This document shows, piece after piece, positions 23,758 to 36,045 of a DNA stretch of 64,000 bases. The position numbers and the translations under genes were made by a program. Origin of the DNA: Amphiura filiformis (lineage: Eukaryota; Echinodermata; Ophiuroidea; Amphilepidida; Amphiuridae); the NCBI RefSeq assembly GCF_039555335.1, contig NW_027305502.1, positions 558,001 to 622,000 of the forward strand, read 5' to 3'. Every line of letters starts with the position of its first letter. Positions within the stretch are counted from its first letter, which is position 1. Under the pieces are notes generated by a model that saw only the letters and a list, made by a program, of their open reading frames with translations, did not search any database and had not been told where the DNA came from.

Positions 23758-26700
23758 GTGAAGATAGCAATGTCAAATGCTATCTACTGAAGATAGCAAA
23801 GTCAAATGCTATCTACTGAAAATAGCAATGACAATGCTATACACTGAAGATAGCAATGACAATGCTATCTACTGAAGAAAGCAATGTCAAATGCTATCTA
23901 CTGAAGATAGCAATGTCAAATGCTATCTATTGAAGATAGCAATGTCAAATGCTATCTACTGAAGAAAACAATGACAATGCTATACAATAAAGATAGCAAT
24001 GGCAATATTATCTATTGAAGATAGCAATGACAACGTTACACACTGAAGAAAGCAATTTCAATGCTATCTACTGAAGATAGCAATGACAATGCTATGCACT
24101 AAAGATAACAATGTCAAATGCTATCTACTGAAGATAGCAATGACAATGCTGTACAATAAAGATAACAATGTCAAATGCTATCTACTGAAGATAGCAATGA
24201 CAATGCTATACAATAAAGATAGCAATGGCAATACTACACACTGAAGAAAGCAATGTCAATGCTATCTACTGAACATAGTAATGCCAAATGTTATCTACTG
24301 AAGATAGCAATGTCAAATGCTATCTACTGAAGAAACGAATGACAATGATATACACTAAAGATAACAATGTAAAATGATATCACTGAAGATAGCAATGTCA
24401 AATGCTATCTACTGAAGATAGCAAAGTCAAATGCTATCTACTGAAAATAGCAATGACAATGCTATACACTGAAGATAGCAATGACAATGCTATCTACTGA
24501 AGAAAGCAATGTCAAATGCTATCTACTGAAGATAGCAATGTCAAATGCTATCTATTGAAGATAGCAATGTCAAATGCTATCTACTGAAGAAAACAATGAC
24601 AATGCTATACAATAAAGATAGCAATGGCAATATTATCTATTGAAGATAGCAATGACAACGTTACGCACTGAAGAAAGCAATTTCAATGCTATCTACTGAA
24701 GATAGCAATGACAATGCTATGCACTAAAGATAACAATGTCAAATGCTATCTACTGAAGATAGCAATGACAATGCTGTACAATAAAGATAACAATGTCAAA
24801 TGCTATCTACTGAAGATAGCAATGACAATGCTATACAATAAAGATAGCAATGGCAATACTACACACTGAAGAAAGCAATGTCAATGCTATCTACTGAACA
24901 TAGTAATGTCAAATGTTATCTACTGAAGATAGCAATGTCAAATGCTATCTACTGAAGAAACGAATGACAATGATATACACTAAAGATAACAATGTAAAAT
25001 GATATCACTGAAGATAGCAATGTCAAATGCTATCTACTGAAGATAGCAAAGTCAAATGCTATCTACTGAAAATAGCAATGACAATGCTATACACTGAAGA
25101 TAGCAATGACAATGTTATCTACTGAAGAAAGCAATGTCAAATGCTATCTACTGAAGATAGCAATGTCAAATGCTATCTATTGAAGATAGCAATGTCAAAT
25201 GCTATCTACTGAAGAAAACAATGACAATGCTATACAATAAAGATAGCAATGGCAATATTATCTATTGAAGATAGCAATGACAACGTTACACACTGAAGAA
25301 AGCAATTTCAATGCTATCTACTGAAGATAGCAATGACAATGTTATGCACTAAAGATAACAATGTCAAATGCTATCTACTGAAGATAGCAATGACAATGCT
25401 GTACAATAAAGATAACAATGTAAAATGCTATCTACTGAAGATAGCAATGACAATGCTATACAATAAAGATAGCAATGGCAATACTACACACTGAAGAAAG
25501 CAATGTCAATGCTATCTACTGAACATAGTAATGTCAAATGTTATCTACTGAAGATAGCAATGTCAAATGCTATCTACTGAAGAAACGAATGACAATGATA
25601 TACACTAAAGATAACAATGTAAAATGATATCACTGAAGATAGCAATGTCAAATGCTATCTACTGAAGATAGCAAAGTCAAATGCTATCTACTGAAAATAG
25701 CAATGACAATGCTATACATTGAAGATAGCAATGACAATGCTATCTACTGAAGAAAGCAATGTCAAATGCTATCTACTGAAGATAGCAATGTCAAATGCTA
25801 TCTATTGAAGATAGCAATGTCAAATGCTATCTACTGAAGATAACAATGACAATGCTATACAATAAAGATAGCAATGGCAATTATTATCTATTGAAGATAG
25901 CAATGACAACGTTACACACTGAAGAAAGCAATTTCAATACTATCTACTGAAGATAGCAATGACAATGCTATGCACTATGCACTAAAGATAACAATGTCAA
26001 ATGCTATCTACTGAAGATAGCAATTACAATGCTGCACAATAAAGATAACAGTGTCAAATGCTATCTACTGAAGATAGCAATGTCAAATGCTATCTACTGA
26101 AGATATCAATGAAAATGCTATCTACTGAAGATAGCAATGTCAAATGCTATCTACTGAAGAAAGCAATGTCAATGCTATCTACTGAACATAGTAATGTCAA
26201 ATGTTATCTACTGAAGATAGCAATGTCAAATGCTATCTACTGAAGAAACGAATGACAATGATATACACTAAAGATAACAATGTAAAATGATATCACTGAA
26301 GATAGCAATGTCAAATGCTATCTACTGAAGATAGCAAAGTCAAATGCTATCTACTGAAAATAGCAATGACAATGCTATACACTGAAGATAGCAATGACAA
26401 TGCTATCTACTGAAGAAAGCAATGTCAAATGCTATCTACTGAAGATAGCAATGTCAAATGCTATCTATTGAAGATAGCAATGTCAAATGCTATCTACTGA
26501 AGAAAACAATGACAATGCTATACAATAAAGATAGCAATGGCAATATTATCTATTGAAGATAGCAATGACAACGTTACACACTGAAGAAAGCAATTTCAAT
26601 GCTATCTACTGAAGATAGCAATGACAATGCTATGCACTAAAGATAACAATGTCAAATGCTATCTACTGAAGATAGCAATGACAATGCTGTACAATAAAGA

Positions 26701-26772
26701 TAACAATGTCAAATGCTATCTACTGAAGATAACAATGACAATGCTATACAATAAAGATAGCAATGGCAATAT
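23758..26772 (+). repeat. Long forward satellite array with 625 bp unit (copy 3)
   Basis: Marker ACGAATGACA at 24335, 24960, 25585 and 26248. Spacings of 625, 625 and 663 bp are the same as in copy 1. Confidence 0.95.
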
Positions 26773-27006
26773 GTGAGTGGACACTACGAATAAGCCGTAA
26801 ACTCGGCAAATTGTATTCTGAGTTAAAGTGTAAAATATGTGTGAAGGTCGTATTCATAGGTGTCTCAGAGTTCAACACCTCATAACCCCGATTCTGGATA
26901 TCGTTTGAAGTCAAAGCTTTAAAGCTGATGATATATATTTTGTTATACGAAATAAAACAAAATTGACCGGGGCCGACTTTACGGCTGATTCGCCGTGTCC
27001 AGTCAC
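26773..27006. mobile_element. 234 bp inverted-repeat transposon inside the satellite (copy 3)
   Basis: Third copy, same insertion site within the monomer as at 9719 and 17603. Confidence 0.9.
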
Positions 27007-28054
27007 ATATTATCTATTGAAGATAGCAATGACAACGTTACACACTGAAGAAAGCAATTTCAATGCTATCTACTGAAGATAGCAATGACAATGCTATGCA
27101 CTATGCACTAAAGATAACAATGTCAAATGCTATCTACTGAAGATAGCAATGACAATGCTGCACAATAAAGATAACAGTGTCAAATGCTATCTACTGAAGA
27201 TAGCAATGTCAAATGCTATCTACTGAAGATATCAATGAAAATGCTATCTACTGAAGATAGCAATGTCAAATGCTATCTACTGAAGATAGCAATGTCAATT
27301 GCTATATACTGAAGATAGCTATGACAATGCAATACAATAAAGATAACAATGGCAAATGATATCTACTGAAGATAGCAATGTCATTGATATACACTGAAGA
27401 TAGCAAAGTCAACTGCTATCTACTGAAGATAGCAATGACAAATGCTATCTACTGAAGATAGCAAAGTCAAATACTATCCACTGAAGATAGCAATGACAAT
27501 GCTATCTACTGAAGATAGCAAAGTCAAATGATATCTACTGAAGATAGCAATGACAATGATATACACTAAAGATAACAATGTAAAATGATGTCTACTAAAG
27601 ATAGCAATGTCAAATACTATCTACTGAAGATAGCAAAGTCAAATGCTATCTACTGAAGATATCAATGACAAATGCTATCTACTGAAGATGGCAATGACAA
27701 TGCTATACAATAAAGATAACAATGGCAAACGATATCTACTGAAGATAGCAATGTCATTGATATACACTGAAGATAGCAAAGTCAAATGCTATCTACTGAA
27801 GATAGCAAAGTCAACTGCTATCTACTGAAGATAGCAATGTCAAATACTATCTTCTGAAGATAGCAAAGTCAAATGCTATCCACTGAATATAGCAATGACA
27901 ATGCTATACACTGAAGATAGCAATGACAATGCTATACACTGAAGATAGCAATGACAATGCTATACAATAAAGAAAGCAATGTTAATGCTACCTACTGAAG
28001 ATAGTAATGTCAAATGCTATCTACTGAAGAAAGCAATGTCAATGCTATCTACTG
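27007..28054 (+). repeat. Forward satellite array after the transposon (copy 3)
   Basis: 1048 bp, collinear with 9953-11000. The last shared bases are CTATCTACTG at 28054. Confidence 0.92.
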
Positions 28055-28828
28055 AAAACAGCAATGACAAATGCTATCTACTGAAGATAGCAATGACAAT
28101 GCTATACAATAAAGATAACAATGGCAAATGATATCTTCTGAAGATAGCAATGTCATTGATATACACTGAAGATAGCAATGTCAAATGCTATCTACTGAAG
28201 ATAGCAAAGTCAAATGCTATCTACCGAAGATAGCAATGTCAAATGCTATCTACTGAAGATAGCAAAGTCAAATGCTATCCACTGAAGATAGCAATGACAA
28301 TGATATACACTGAAGATAGCAATGACAATGCTATGCACTAAAGATAACAATGTAAAATGATGTCTACTTAAGATAGCAATGTCATTGCTATACACTGAAG
28401 ATAGCAATGTCAAATGCTATCTACTGAAGAGAGCAATGACAATGCTATAAATAAAGATAACAATGGCAAATGATATCTACTGAAGATAGCAATGTCATTG
28501 ATATACACTGAAGATAGCAAAGGCAAATGATATCTACTGAAGATAGCAAAGTCAAATGCTCTACACTGAAGATAGCAATGTCAAATGCTATCTGCTGAAG
28601 ATAGAAATGACAATGCTATCTACTGAAGATAGCAAAGTCAAATGCTATCTACTGAAGATAGCAATGACAATGCTATCTACTGAAGATAATCTACTGAAGA
28701 TAGCAAAGTCAAATGCTATCTACTGACGATAGCAATGACAATGCTATCTACTGAAGATAGCAATGACAATGCTATCTACTGAAGATAACAAAGTCAAATG
28801 CCAAATGTCAAAGTCAAAAGTCTACTGA
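28055..28828 (+). repeat. Native right edge of the satellite array
   Basis: Forward monomers continue beyond the duplicated segment with increasing irregularity (truncated units such as GAAGATAATCTACTGAAG near 28683). They stop at AAGTCAAAAGTCTACTGAGA. The right half of the TTAA transposon, expected if the element were intact, is not present after it. Confidence 0.9.
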
Positions 28829-29823
28829 GACGTAACTTGGAATGCACTACTAGGCCTAAATTAACATGCACGTATAGGCCATAGGCCAAAATGCTGTTAA
28901 GCATGTTAAGTAGACTTTATAAATGTGATTTACGATGATTTCAGCGGATTGATCAGAATTTTCAATTTCTTCAATGGGCACAATTTCATGCGATAAAAGT
29001 TAGCAGGATTATAGTAGTGACCGGTCAAAACTGAGCAAGATTTGTTAGCGATTAGTCAAAATTTAGTGCAATTTCAAGCTATTTTCACTATTTTAGCAGA
29101 TTGACAGAATATGAAGCAATTTCGTCACATTTATTAAAATTAGCAAGATCTGTAGTGATCGGTCAAAATTAAGCAAGATTTGTTGTGATTGGTCAAAATG
29201 TATTATATTTGTAATAACGTTTAACATTTTTGGTGCAAATCATATACTTTGAGCACCTATCTTCGTGTGTTCTCCTGTTTCTCTCATTTCTTTCAACAGA
29301 ACCCTTGTTTTCCCATTCAAAACAGTAAAATAAACGCAATAATACAGTCATGCTTACAACATGCATGGCTTCAGATTAATAGGCCTACATTTGTATCATT
29401 TCTCCCAATATGAGCCAATAGAGGATAAGATATAGCCTACTTCATTCCTTTTTGGTAATATTTTTATTGTTAAAATTAGTAGCATTAATTAATTGGTCCC
29501 AAATGACCTTTCCAAAGCAATAATTTTAAAATTGTTGTTAGAATCATAAAATAATTTAGGCCTAATTAAGATAATTCCACAGCTTAAAATTCGAAAATTA
29601 ATTTTGAGAGTCATAAAAGCATACACAATTCGTGCATGATCAATTGCGCGTGAACAACTAGATGAAAAAGTGCTTTCAACTGGAACCTACATCTACTGTA
29701 TGTGCAATGTTGAACTTTTGTTTGTTACTAAAAATGCATTATTGTGAATATTGTCGCATGAACTTCACATAAATTCATTAAGGTCATGGTACTTTGAAAA
29801 AAACCTGTTAACTACCAAAATAA
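28829..29823. other. Intergenic stretch between young and old satellite
   Basis: AT-rich, no gene recognised. A short direct duplication (GGTCAAAA, AGCAAGATTTGTT) is visible at about 29022-29060 and 29158-29205. Confidence 0.6.
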
Positions 29824-29985
29824 CACTAAAGATAGCAATGTTAAATGCTATCTACTGAAGTTAGCATTGAAATATGCTATACTCTGAAGATAGCAATGTC
29901 AAATGCTATCTACTGAAGATAGCAATGAAATCGCTAAACTCTGAAGAAGACAATGTCAAAATGCTATGAACAATGTTGAAAGCAA
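29824..29985 (+). repeat. Diverged satellite, first fragment
   Basis: Degenerate monomers (GATAGCAATGTTAAATGC, GAAGTTAGCATTG) separated from the main array by about 1 kb of other DNA. Confidence 0.8.
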
Positions 29986-30296
29986 TAAGCCTTTGCATCG
30001 GGGCCTGAGATTGGAATTCCAGTTTCCTTTCTCACGAAGTAAGGGCTAAGAGTAAAATTGTACAATTGTGTTTGGGAGTGGCCTTCTCTCTTTTCTCTTT
30101 TTCCTAGCTATTTTCTTCCATTTCTTGCTTTGTTTATCAAAGCTATCTAGGCCAACATGCATATATTAGCCTACACTGGCTATCCAGGCTTGTGCATTTG
30201 TATGAGCTTGGAACGGTCCATGGTTTTCCATGGATTAGCATGTGTTCCTCACGGACCAACCTGGGTAAACAAACAAACAAACAAAAATGCCAGACT
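29986..30296. other. Non-satellite interruption within the diverged array
   Basis: Unrelated sequence containing CTTTTCTCTTTTTCC and an AAAC run (ACAAACAAACAAACAAA near 30270). I see no clear termini or coding signal. Confidence 0.55.
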
Positions 30297-31430
30297 GAAG
30301 ATAGCATGTCAAATGCTATCTACAGAAGATAGCAATGAAAACTGCTAAAGATATAATGCTATTATTATACGGAATATAGCAATGTCAAATGCTAGGCCTA
30401 TCTAAAAAGATAGCAATGAAAATTTTATAGTCTGAAGATAGCAATGTCAAAATGCTATCTACTGAAGATAGTTTTAAGAAGTTTTATTATGGTTTATGAA
30501 AAATAATATACGCTGACGATAGGAATGACAAATGCAATCTTCTGAAGATAGCAATGAAAAATGCTATAATCTGAAGATAGCAATGTGATGTTAAATGTGA
30601 TCTATTGAAGATAGCAATGAAAAATGCTATACACTAAAGATAGCAATGTCAAATTCCATATTCTGAAGAAACAATGTCAAAATGCCATCTACTGCAATGA
30701 AAATGCTATCTACTGAAGATAGCAATGAAAAATGCTATACTCTGAAGATAGCAATGTCAAATTCTATCTACTGAAGATGACAATGAAAAATTCTATACTC
30801 TGAAGATTGAATTTCAAAATGCTATTGATTGAAGATAGCGATGTCAAATGCTATCTACTGAAGATAGCAATGAAAATATTATCTACTGAAGATAGCAATG
30901 TCAAATGCTATCTACTGATGAAGATATCAATGAAAATGCTATACTATGAAGATAGCAATGTCATATGCTATCTACTGAAAATAGCTATGAAAACTGTTAT
31001 ACCCTGAAGATAGTAATGTCCAAATGCTATCTACTGAAGATAGCAATGAAAAATGCTATCTTCTGAAGATAGCAATGAAAAATGCTATAATCTGAAGATA
31101 GCAATTTCAAATTCTACTGAAGATGGCAATGAAAAATTATATACTCTGAAGATTAAATTTCAAAATGCTATTTATTAAAGATAGCGATGTCAACTGAGGA
31201 TAGTAATGAAAATACTATCTAATACTATCTACTGAAGATAGCAATGTCAAATGATACTACTGAAAATGCTATCTACTGAAGATAGCAATGAAAATGCTTA
31301 ATGCTATCAACTGAAGATAGCACTGAAAAAGATAGCAATGTTAAGTGCTATCTACTGAAAATAGCAATGAAAATGCTATACTCTGAAGATAGCAATATCA
31401 AATCCTATCTACTGAAGATAGCAATGAAAA
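30297..31430 (+). repeat. Diverged, dimeric form of the satellite
   Basis: Two monomer types tend to alternate: one with GCAATGTCAAATGCTATC and one with GCAATGAAAAATGCTATA followed by CTCTGAAG. This gives a dimer of about 58 bp. Identity between units is much lower than in the main array, as expected of older edge repeats. Confidence 0.85.
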
Positions 31431-32254
31431 TGTATGGGTGAATTTTCAAAAATCGGTTGGCCCCTTTCCTTTTGACCTGCCAAAAATACAACACATCTTA
31501 CCTAAAAAACTTGCATCATATAATTCATCACCCTGGGGTACACATAGTTATTGCACTCCCTTTTGACTGTTACCAAAAGACCCCAAATTTATATTCAGGC
31601 CAGGGGCTCCAAAAACTTCATATACAGGTCGCCTCCCATAAAATAAAGCACTAAGTAAATTAATTTTGCATTAATATGTAAAGCAAATCAATGTTTTGAC
31701 ACTGAGTTGATAATGTGGTCATGAGAGCATGGTCCAACTTCAACTCGGACCCTTGATTCAAATTTAGATACTAATTTTGAGAGTACCTTTGTAATGTACA
31801 TAATTTGATTAAAAACCCATCAAATTTGGTATTACCCTTCCTCAGTCTGCATCACAGTGGTGCAATCAAATTTGACTTACCTAAAGAATTTGAAGAGGAA
31901 GCTGCAATAACCCACACATTGAAGACACCATCAGCGATTTACTAAATCAAAAAATCATCAAAATCAGATTTTTGTGAATTTTAAGGGTATGCATACACAC
32001 CATGCAAGTGATACGACCGAAAAACACATAATAAGAGTAAAATGTCACATTTTTGGTCAATCTTTGTGGAGTTTGTCCATAGGGACAATCATTTACATGC
32101 GATTGGACGAGCTTCAAATTTATCAACACTGCTATTTCCATTTTATTTGCCAATTTTTTCTTTTGAAAAAAAACACTCAATGATAATTTTTTGACATTAA
32201 AGCTATTCCTACAATTTTTTGAAAATATATTCACTGGTGATACTGATAGTGCCT
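31431..32254. other. Intergenic stretch
   Basis: AT-rich, no recognisable gene or repeat. The open frames here are under 100 codons on both strands and lack splice or domain support. Confidence 0.55.
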
Positions 32255-32434
32255 GGGCTATTCCAGCTGAAATCCATACACCCCCTATGGAAGACTTGAG
32301 TAATCTTCCACACAGGGAGTGTGAATTTCAAACGGGACTACCTGAATGGTTCCATTTGAAATCTACACCCCCTGTGTGGAAGATTAAGGTAATGTCTTTC
32401 ACATGGGGTATATGGATTTCAACTGGAATAGTCC
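32255..32434. mobile_element. Palindromic miniature element (GGCTATTCCAG family)
   Basis: Ends are GGGCTATTCCAGCTGAAATC and the complement of GGACTATTCCAGTTGAAATC. Inner parts also pair (CTTCCACACAGGGAGTGT with CACCCCCTGTGTGGAAG). It is about 180 bp with no coding capacity. Relatives lie at 32784, 35309, 56979, 58453 and 60288. Confidence 0.85.
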
Positions 32435-32783
32435 AATGTAATTATGTGACCTATTTATTTGTCTACTCTTCATGTAACCTAACTACATCAGGAAATCTGT
32501 GAAATGACCGATCCCCGGGCCTGATCCCCTCAACCATGTGTCCCATTTTTATACCAAATTTCATTACCGTCCCAATTTTGTCTAAAACAGTTTAGCCCTT
32601 AGGTTTTGAACATTTAAAGTAATGAGTACATGCGGAGGTTCCAAGGTACTCAAAATATCAAATATCTAAGGGCACCATAAGGGACCATGTCCCCTTGCTT
32701 CATTTAATAACAAAGCAGTGCATGGGTCCTTCATTCATATATTTGAATAGGCTCTTCCAGTTTTACCCTCTGATGTGATGTAG

Positions 32784-32999
32784 GCTAGTCCAGCTTAATC
32801 GGAGTACAGCATCCAGATCCAGTTTATATCCACACACCCCCTATGGGAGACATGACCTTAATCTCCCACATGTATGGGAGTGCAGATTTCAAATGGAGTC
32901 ACCCATTCAGGTAACTCCATTTGAAATTCACACTCCCTGTGTAGAAGATTAAGGTCATGTTTTCCATAGGGGTGTAAGGATTTTAACTGGAATTGCCCA
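32784..32999. mobile_element. Palindromic miniature element, same family
   Basis: Contains CCACACACCCCCTATGGGAG and, inverted, CATAGGGGTGTAAGG with TTTTAACTGGAATTGCCC at its right end. The left terminus is disrupted (AATCGGAGTACAGCATCC inserted). Confidence 0.8.
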
Positions 33000-33102
33000 A
33001 ATTGCGTCATGTGTTGTCTCACTCTCAACTGGTGTAATAATTTCACAGCAGTGCATAGGATAATGAAAGTTGATTTTAAGTTTCCTGTCACATATTTTTA
33101 TT
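33000..33102. other. Spacer
   Basis: Short AT-rich spacer between two elements; nothing recognised. Confidence 0.5.
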
Positions 33103-33351
33103 TAGGCACCAGAAACCAATTTGTTCGATCTTTGGATCGATCATCGATGCTGCTTCAATGCTTGTTATTAATGAACTATCAGCTAATTAATCAGAATTAA
33201 CGCTAAATTTATATTGGCCAATATCACTACAGGTACAAATTACTATTTTATCACAATTAACAATAGTAAATTAATCAATTTCATAAATAATAAGGATCGA
33301 CCATGCATCGATGGTCGATCGAAAGATCAAAATTTGTTTCTATTGCCTTAG
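33103..33351. mobile_element. Inverted-repeat element of about 250 bp
   Basis: Imperfect inverted repeats of about 48 bp: TTAGGCACCAGAAACC...GATCTTTGGATCGATC at the left, and its complement ending TTGCCTTAG at the right. Both inner edges carry CATCGATGC. The middle is AT-rich. It is not the same family as its neighbours. Confidence 0.8.
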
Positions 33352-34760
33352 CAATGAGGTGCGTTTTTCATTCATTATTTGACTGATATAATTAACAAAC
33401 ATAAACAAATTTTTTTCCTCCTACTTGTTTCGTCACCTTTTCTCAGATTCAAAATTTCAAACAATGGTATGGATCTTCTTGCGTCAAATACTTTTTCCTT
33501 AACTTTTGAAGTTAAGAAAACCAAAATAAAACACCAAAAAAACATTCAAATTAAAACATACGCACAAACTATTGACTATATTCAATGTTTTTATTCTTTG
33601 GAAATTACATTCCAATAAGTAACTCATTCAATACTCATTGTGCTTTTGTCTTTCTTAATAGGAGAAAGAGCCCCGGGGGTACTCGGTTCAAATGACCATA
33701 CAGGGATGTACTGCAAACATACATGTGTCACATTTATGGCCACTTTGGTATATCAATGACTCTTTTGCAAGTCAATTTTTGTATAATGAATAAAAACAAG
33801 GGAAGAGGCTATATGGATAGTTAATTTTTTCGTAATTTTGCCAATTTTTAAGAACAATAGCCCAATTTTGCCAAAATATTTGGGACATTGTTAAAACTTC
33901 AGCAATTTGCAATAAAATGTGCCAAAATTTTTGACTTTTAGTATAGCGATGGGTCCAAATTTTGATATCAAATTGGAATATGAATTGACAGTGCCCAAAA
34001 ACTAAAAAAAAGTAAATTTTTAAAATTTGAGCTCTAGGTGAGAAAGAACACTTTATCAGCTGTACATCTTGTTTTTCGATCTTGCTCCTATCAAAATGCT
34101 GTAAAGTCAATGAAATTGTTTCAAATCAGCCAACAATTCAAAAACATTTATAATATAATGTGACATTAATATTGCCATTTTGCTGGAGCAGGTCACAAAA
34201 TAATTACTGGAAGGCGACGAAAATAAACCCACCTAACCACCTATTCTACAGGTCCGATCAACCCAGAATATGCGTTTTGGAGAATTCTTTTTTTAATCTG
34301 GCTAAAATCATGCGTTTCTGAGCCAAAATTTAGAAGATGTGTTTGCAAAAAATCTTCTGATTTTTGTTCAGTTTTTGGTGAAATTTAAGTGTAGCTTTAG
34401 CCTCTGGGGTAAAAAATGACCAACAGACCGACCCTACTTGAAAGGGACGTCGGCCCATAGAACAGGGTGTTTTTTTCCCTCGCCTAAAAGTGAAATTTTC
34501 ATGCTACATTTATATTCAAACAGGAAGGGGCACATGTTTTTTGTGAAAATACCAATGCACAAATATATTCCTTTCTTCAGAATTGGCAGAATGCGCAAAA
34601 ATTTCCACTTCACAGTTGAATGATTTCTGAAATACATAAGTTGTGGTCCCATTTCAAAACAAGAATCATTCCATGGTTTTTATATTTTACCAATATGTCC
34701 AATCTACTCCTTCCCAGTTCATTGGCTTGTGGCCACGTACCGCCAGATCTAAGTTCATTG
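33352..34760. other. Intergenic, downstream of DET1
   Basis: AT-rich sequence containing repeat-like GC islands (GAGCCCCGGGGGTACTCG at 33668; GACCGACCCTACTTG near 34426). No gene recognised. For the minus strand I see no AATAAA within the first kilobase after the DET1 stop, so the gene's 3' end is not placed. Confidence 0.5.
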
Positions 34761-34762
34761 TC

Positions 34763-34857
34763 ATTTGACCTGTGACCTTGTACAGGTTGCCATCAATAAT
34801 TTGACCTATGACCGGATACAGTTATTTCTTATTTGACCTGTGACCTGGTACAGGTTG
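34763..34857 (-). repeat. Triplicated 25-27 bp repeat with DR1-like motifs, overlapping the DET1 stop
   Basis: Three imperfect copies at 34763-34789, 34799-34823 and 34831-34857, period 32-36 bp. On the minus strand copies 1 and 3 contain AGGTCACAGGTCA, a perfect direct repeat of AGGTCA with one spacer base, which is the consensus DR1 site of RXR/HNF4-type nuclear receptors. Copy 2 is degenerate (CGGTCATAGGTCA). The third copy encodes the last residues of DET1, and the stop codon lies between copies 2 and 3. Any regulatory role is inference. Confidence 0.8.
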
Positions 34858-35035
34858 ATGTCTCACATGGAAATTCACCACATATTCGGTGTTGGTACGT
34901 TGCACAGAGATGGCAAAAGGCTCGTAAGGATGGAATGTGAATGCCACTAATTTGCGGGCGATGGGTGGAGATGGACGTCCGACAACCCCAGCATGGATCT
35001 TGAACTTGAGAATCCCTGAATCACGAGAATAAAAC
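34822..35035 (-). CDS. DET1 last coding exon (residues about 497-566)
   Basis: C-terminal part of DET1, continuing the 37235-38721 exon after a 2199 bp intron. The acceptor reads TTTTACAG followed by GTTTTATTCTCG; the single first base completes the AG|G arginine codon. The translation [20 protein letters not shown] and later [20 protein letters not shown] match the C-terminus of animal DET1 closely. Vertebrate DET1, as I remember it, ends at about NFHMRH. Here NFHVRH is followed by 12 extra residues (HQ...NKK) before TAA, nine of them (QPVPGHRSN) encoded by one copy of a local tandem repeat. Confidence in the exon is very high; the extension follows directly from the sequence unless a third exon is used. 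Confidence 0.96.
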
Positions 35036-35182
35036 CTGTAAAGGAGAAATAAAATTGGAAAAGAGAAGAGGTTTTGGATTAAAACAGAACAACACTGTCA
35101 AAACATGACACCTCAAACCAAAACTGGTAAAATATAGTGAAGTAGTGTTGCTTTTCATTAAACCTAAAATCTGATGAGTACC

Positions 35183-35243
35183 AATCATTTTGATACAGCC
35201 TGTATTAGTCTGTCCGACTAATACAGGCTGTATCAAAATGATT
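35183..35243. repeat. Perfect 27 bp-stem hairpin in the DET1 intron
   Basis: Arms AATCATTTTGATACAGCCTG... (27 bp, no mismatch) around a 7-base loop CTGTCCG. Flanks show no obvious target duplication. It could be a very young foldback remnant or a hairpin RNA source; the sequence does not decide. Confidence 0.9.
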
Positions 35244-35308
35244 ATAAGGTTAAATAAATAATTTTGTTCATTATACTCTTGGATATTGCATACTGAGAAG
35301 ATTGAAAT

Positions 35309-35608
35309 GGGCTTAAATTCCATTTAAAATCCACACTACCCCTGTGGAAGATTATGGAAATATAGTGTATAGTGTACCTTCCACAGGGGGAGCATGAATT
35401 TCAAATGGAATTAGCTGCACATACCAATTCTATTTTAAACTCACCCTCCCTCTGTGGAAGATTCAAGTTGAATAATCTTTATCAGAGGGTGTATGAAATT
35501 CAAATGAAGCTCCCAAATGTGTTCATTCCATTTGAAATTCATATACCCCCTGTAGAAGATGTCCAAAGTCACTCCAGGCGTAGTATGGATTTTAAATGGA
35601 ATAGCCCA
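35309..35608. mobile_element. Palindromic miniature element, GGCTATTCCAG-related
   Basis: Left end GGGCTTAAATTCCATTTAAA, right end TTTAAATGGAATAGCCC. Repeated inner segments (CCTGTGGAAGATT, CCACAGGGGGAG, CCTCTGTGGAAGATTCAAG) make it a compound foldback of about 300 bp. It lies in the DET1 intron. Confidence 0.8.
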
Positions 35609-36045
35609 ATGTAGGATCTGCATTTCCATCTTCACCAACACAGACCACCTAGTTCCATTTTACAGCATAGATATTGAATGATATCAAAGTTTCTATGTAA
35701 TAGATAAGCTCTAGTGTCCCAAACCTTGCACTTGTAATGTACACAGGTATTGGATTTGAGGCTTTGGAGATTGAACTAAAACTTAGTTTAAGTGCACTAA
35801 AACATGGATGGCATTACAGAGCAACCTGAAACAACAACAATTCTCTATAAGAGGTATTTGATTTCCCCCGGTCTCAGTCTTCTAATAAAACTTTTTTTCT
35901 TCAAAATATTGACTGCACAAAAAACCTGAAGGCATTATTCTTGTGCACTGTGCTGTAATTTCTAAAACTAGTTACAATCTAAAGAAATCAGCAAATTGTA
36001 TCTGTGTAATATTTGTGTATACTGCGCGTAATTGTTTCAAAAATG

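Larger units (their letters stand above)
18736..28054. repeat. Super-repeat copy 3 (9.32 kb)
   Basis: Same order as copy 1, plus an additional 790 bp module (block B, transposon half, short array; about 21802-22593) without a microsatellite. Its long array (23758-26772, 3015 bp) and post-transposon array (27007-28054, 1048 bp) match copy 1 in length exactly. At 28054 the sequence does not turn round as in copies 1 and 2 but runs on into forward satellite, so this is the native right edge of the duplicated segment. Confidence 0.92.
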
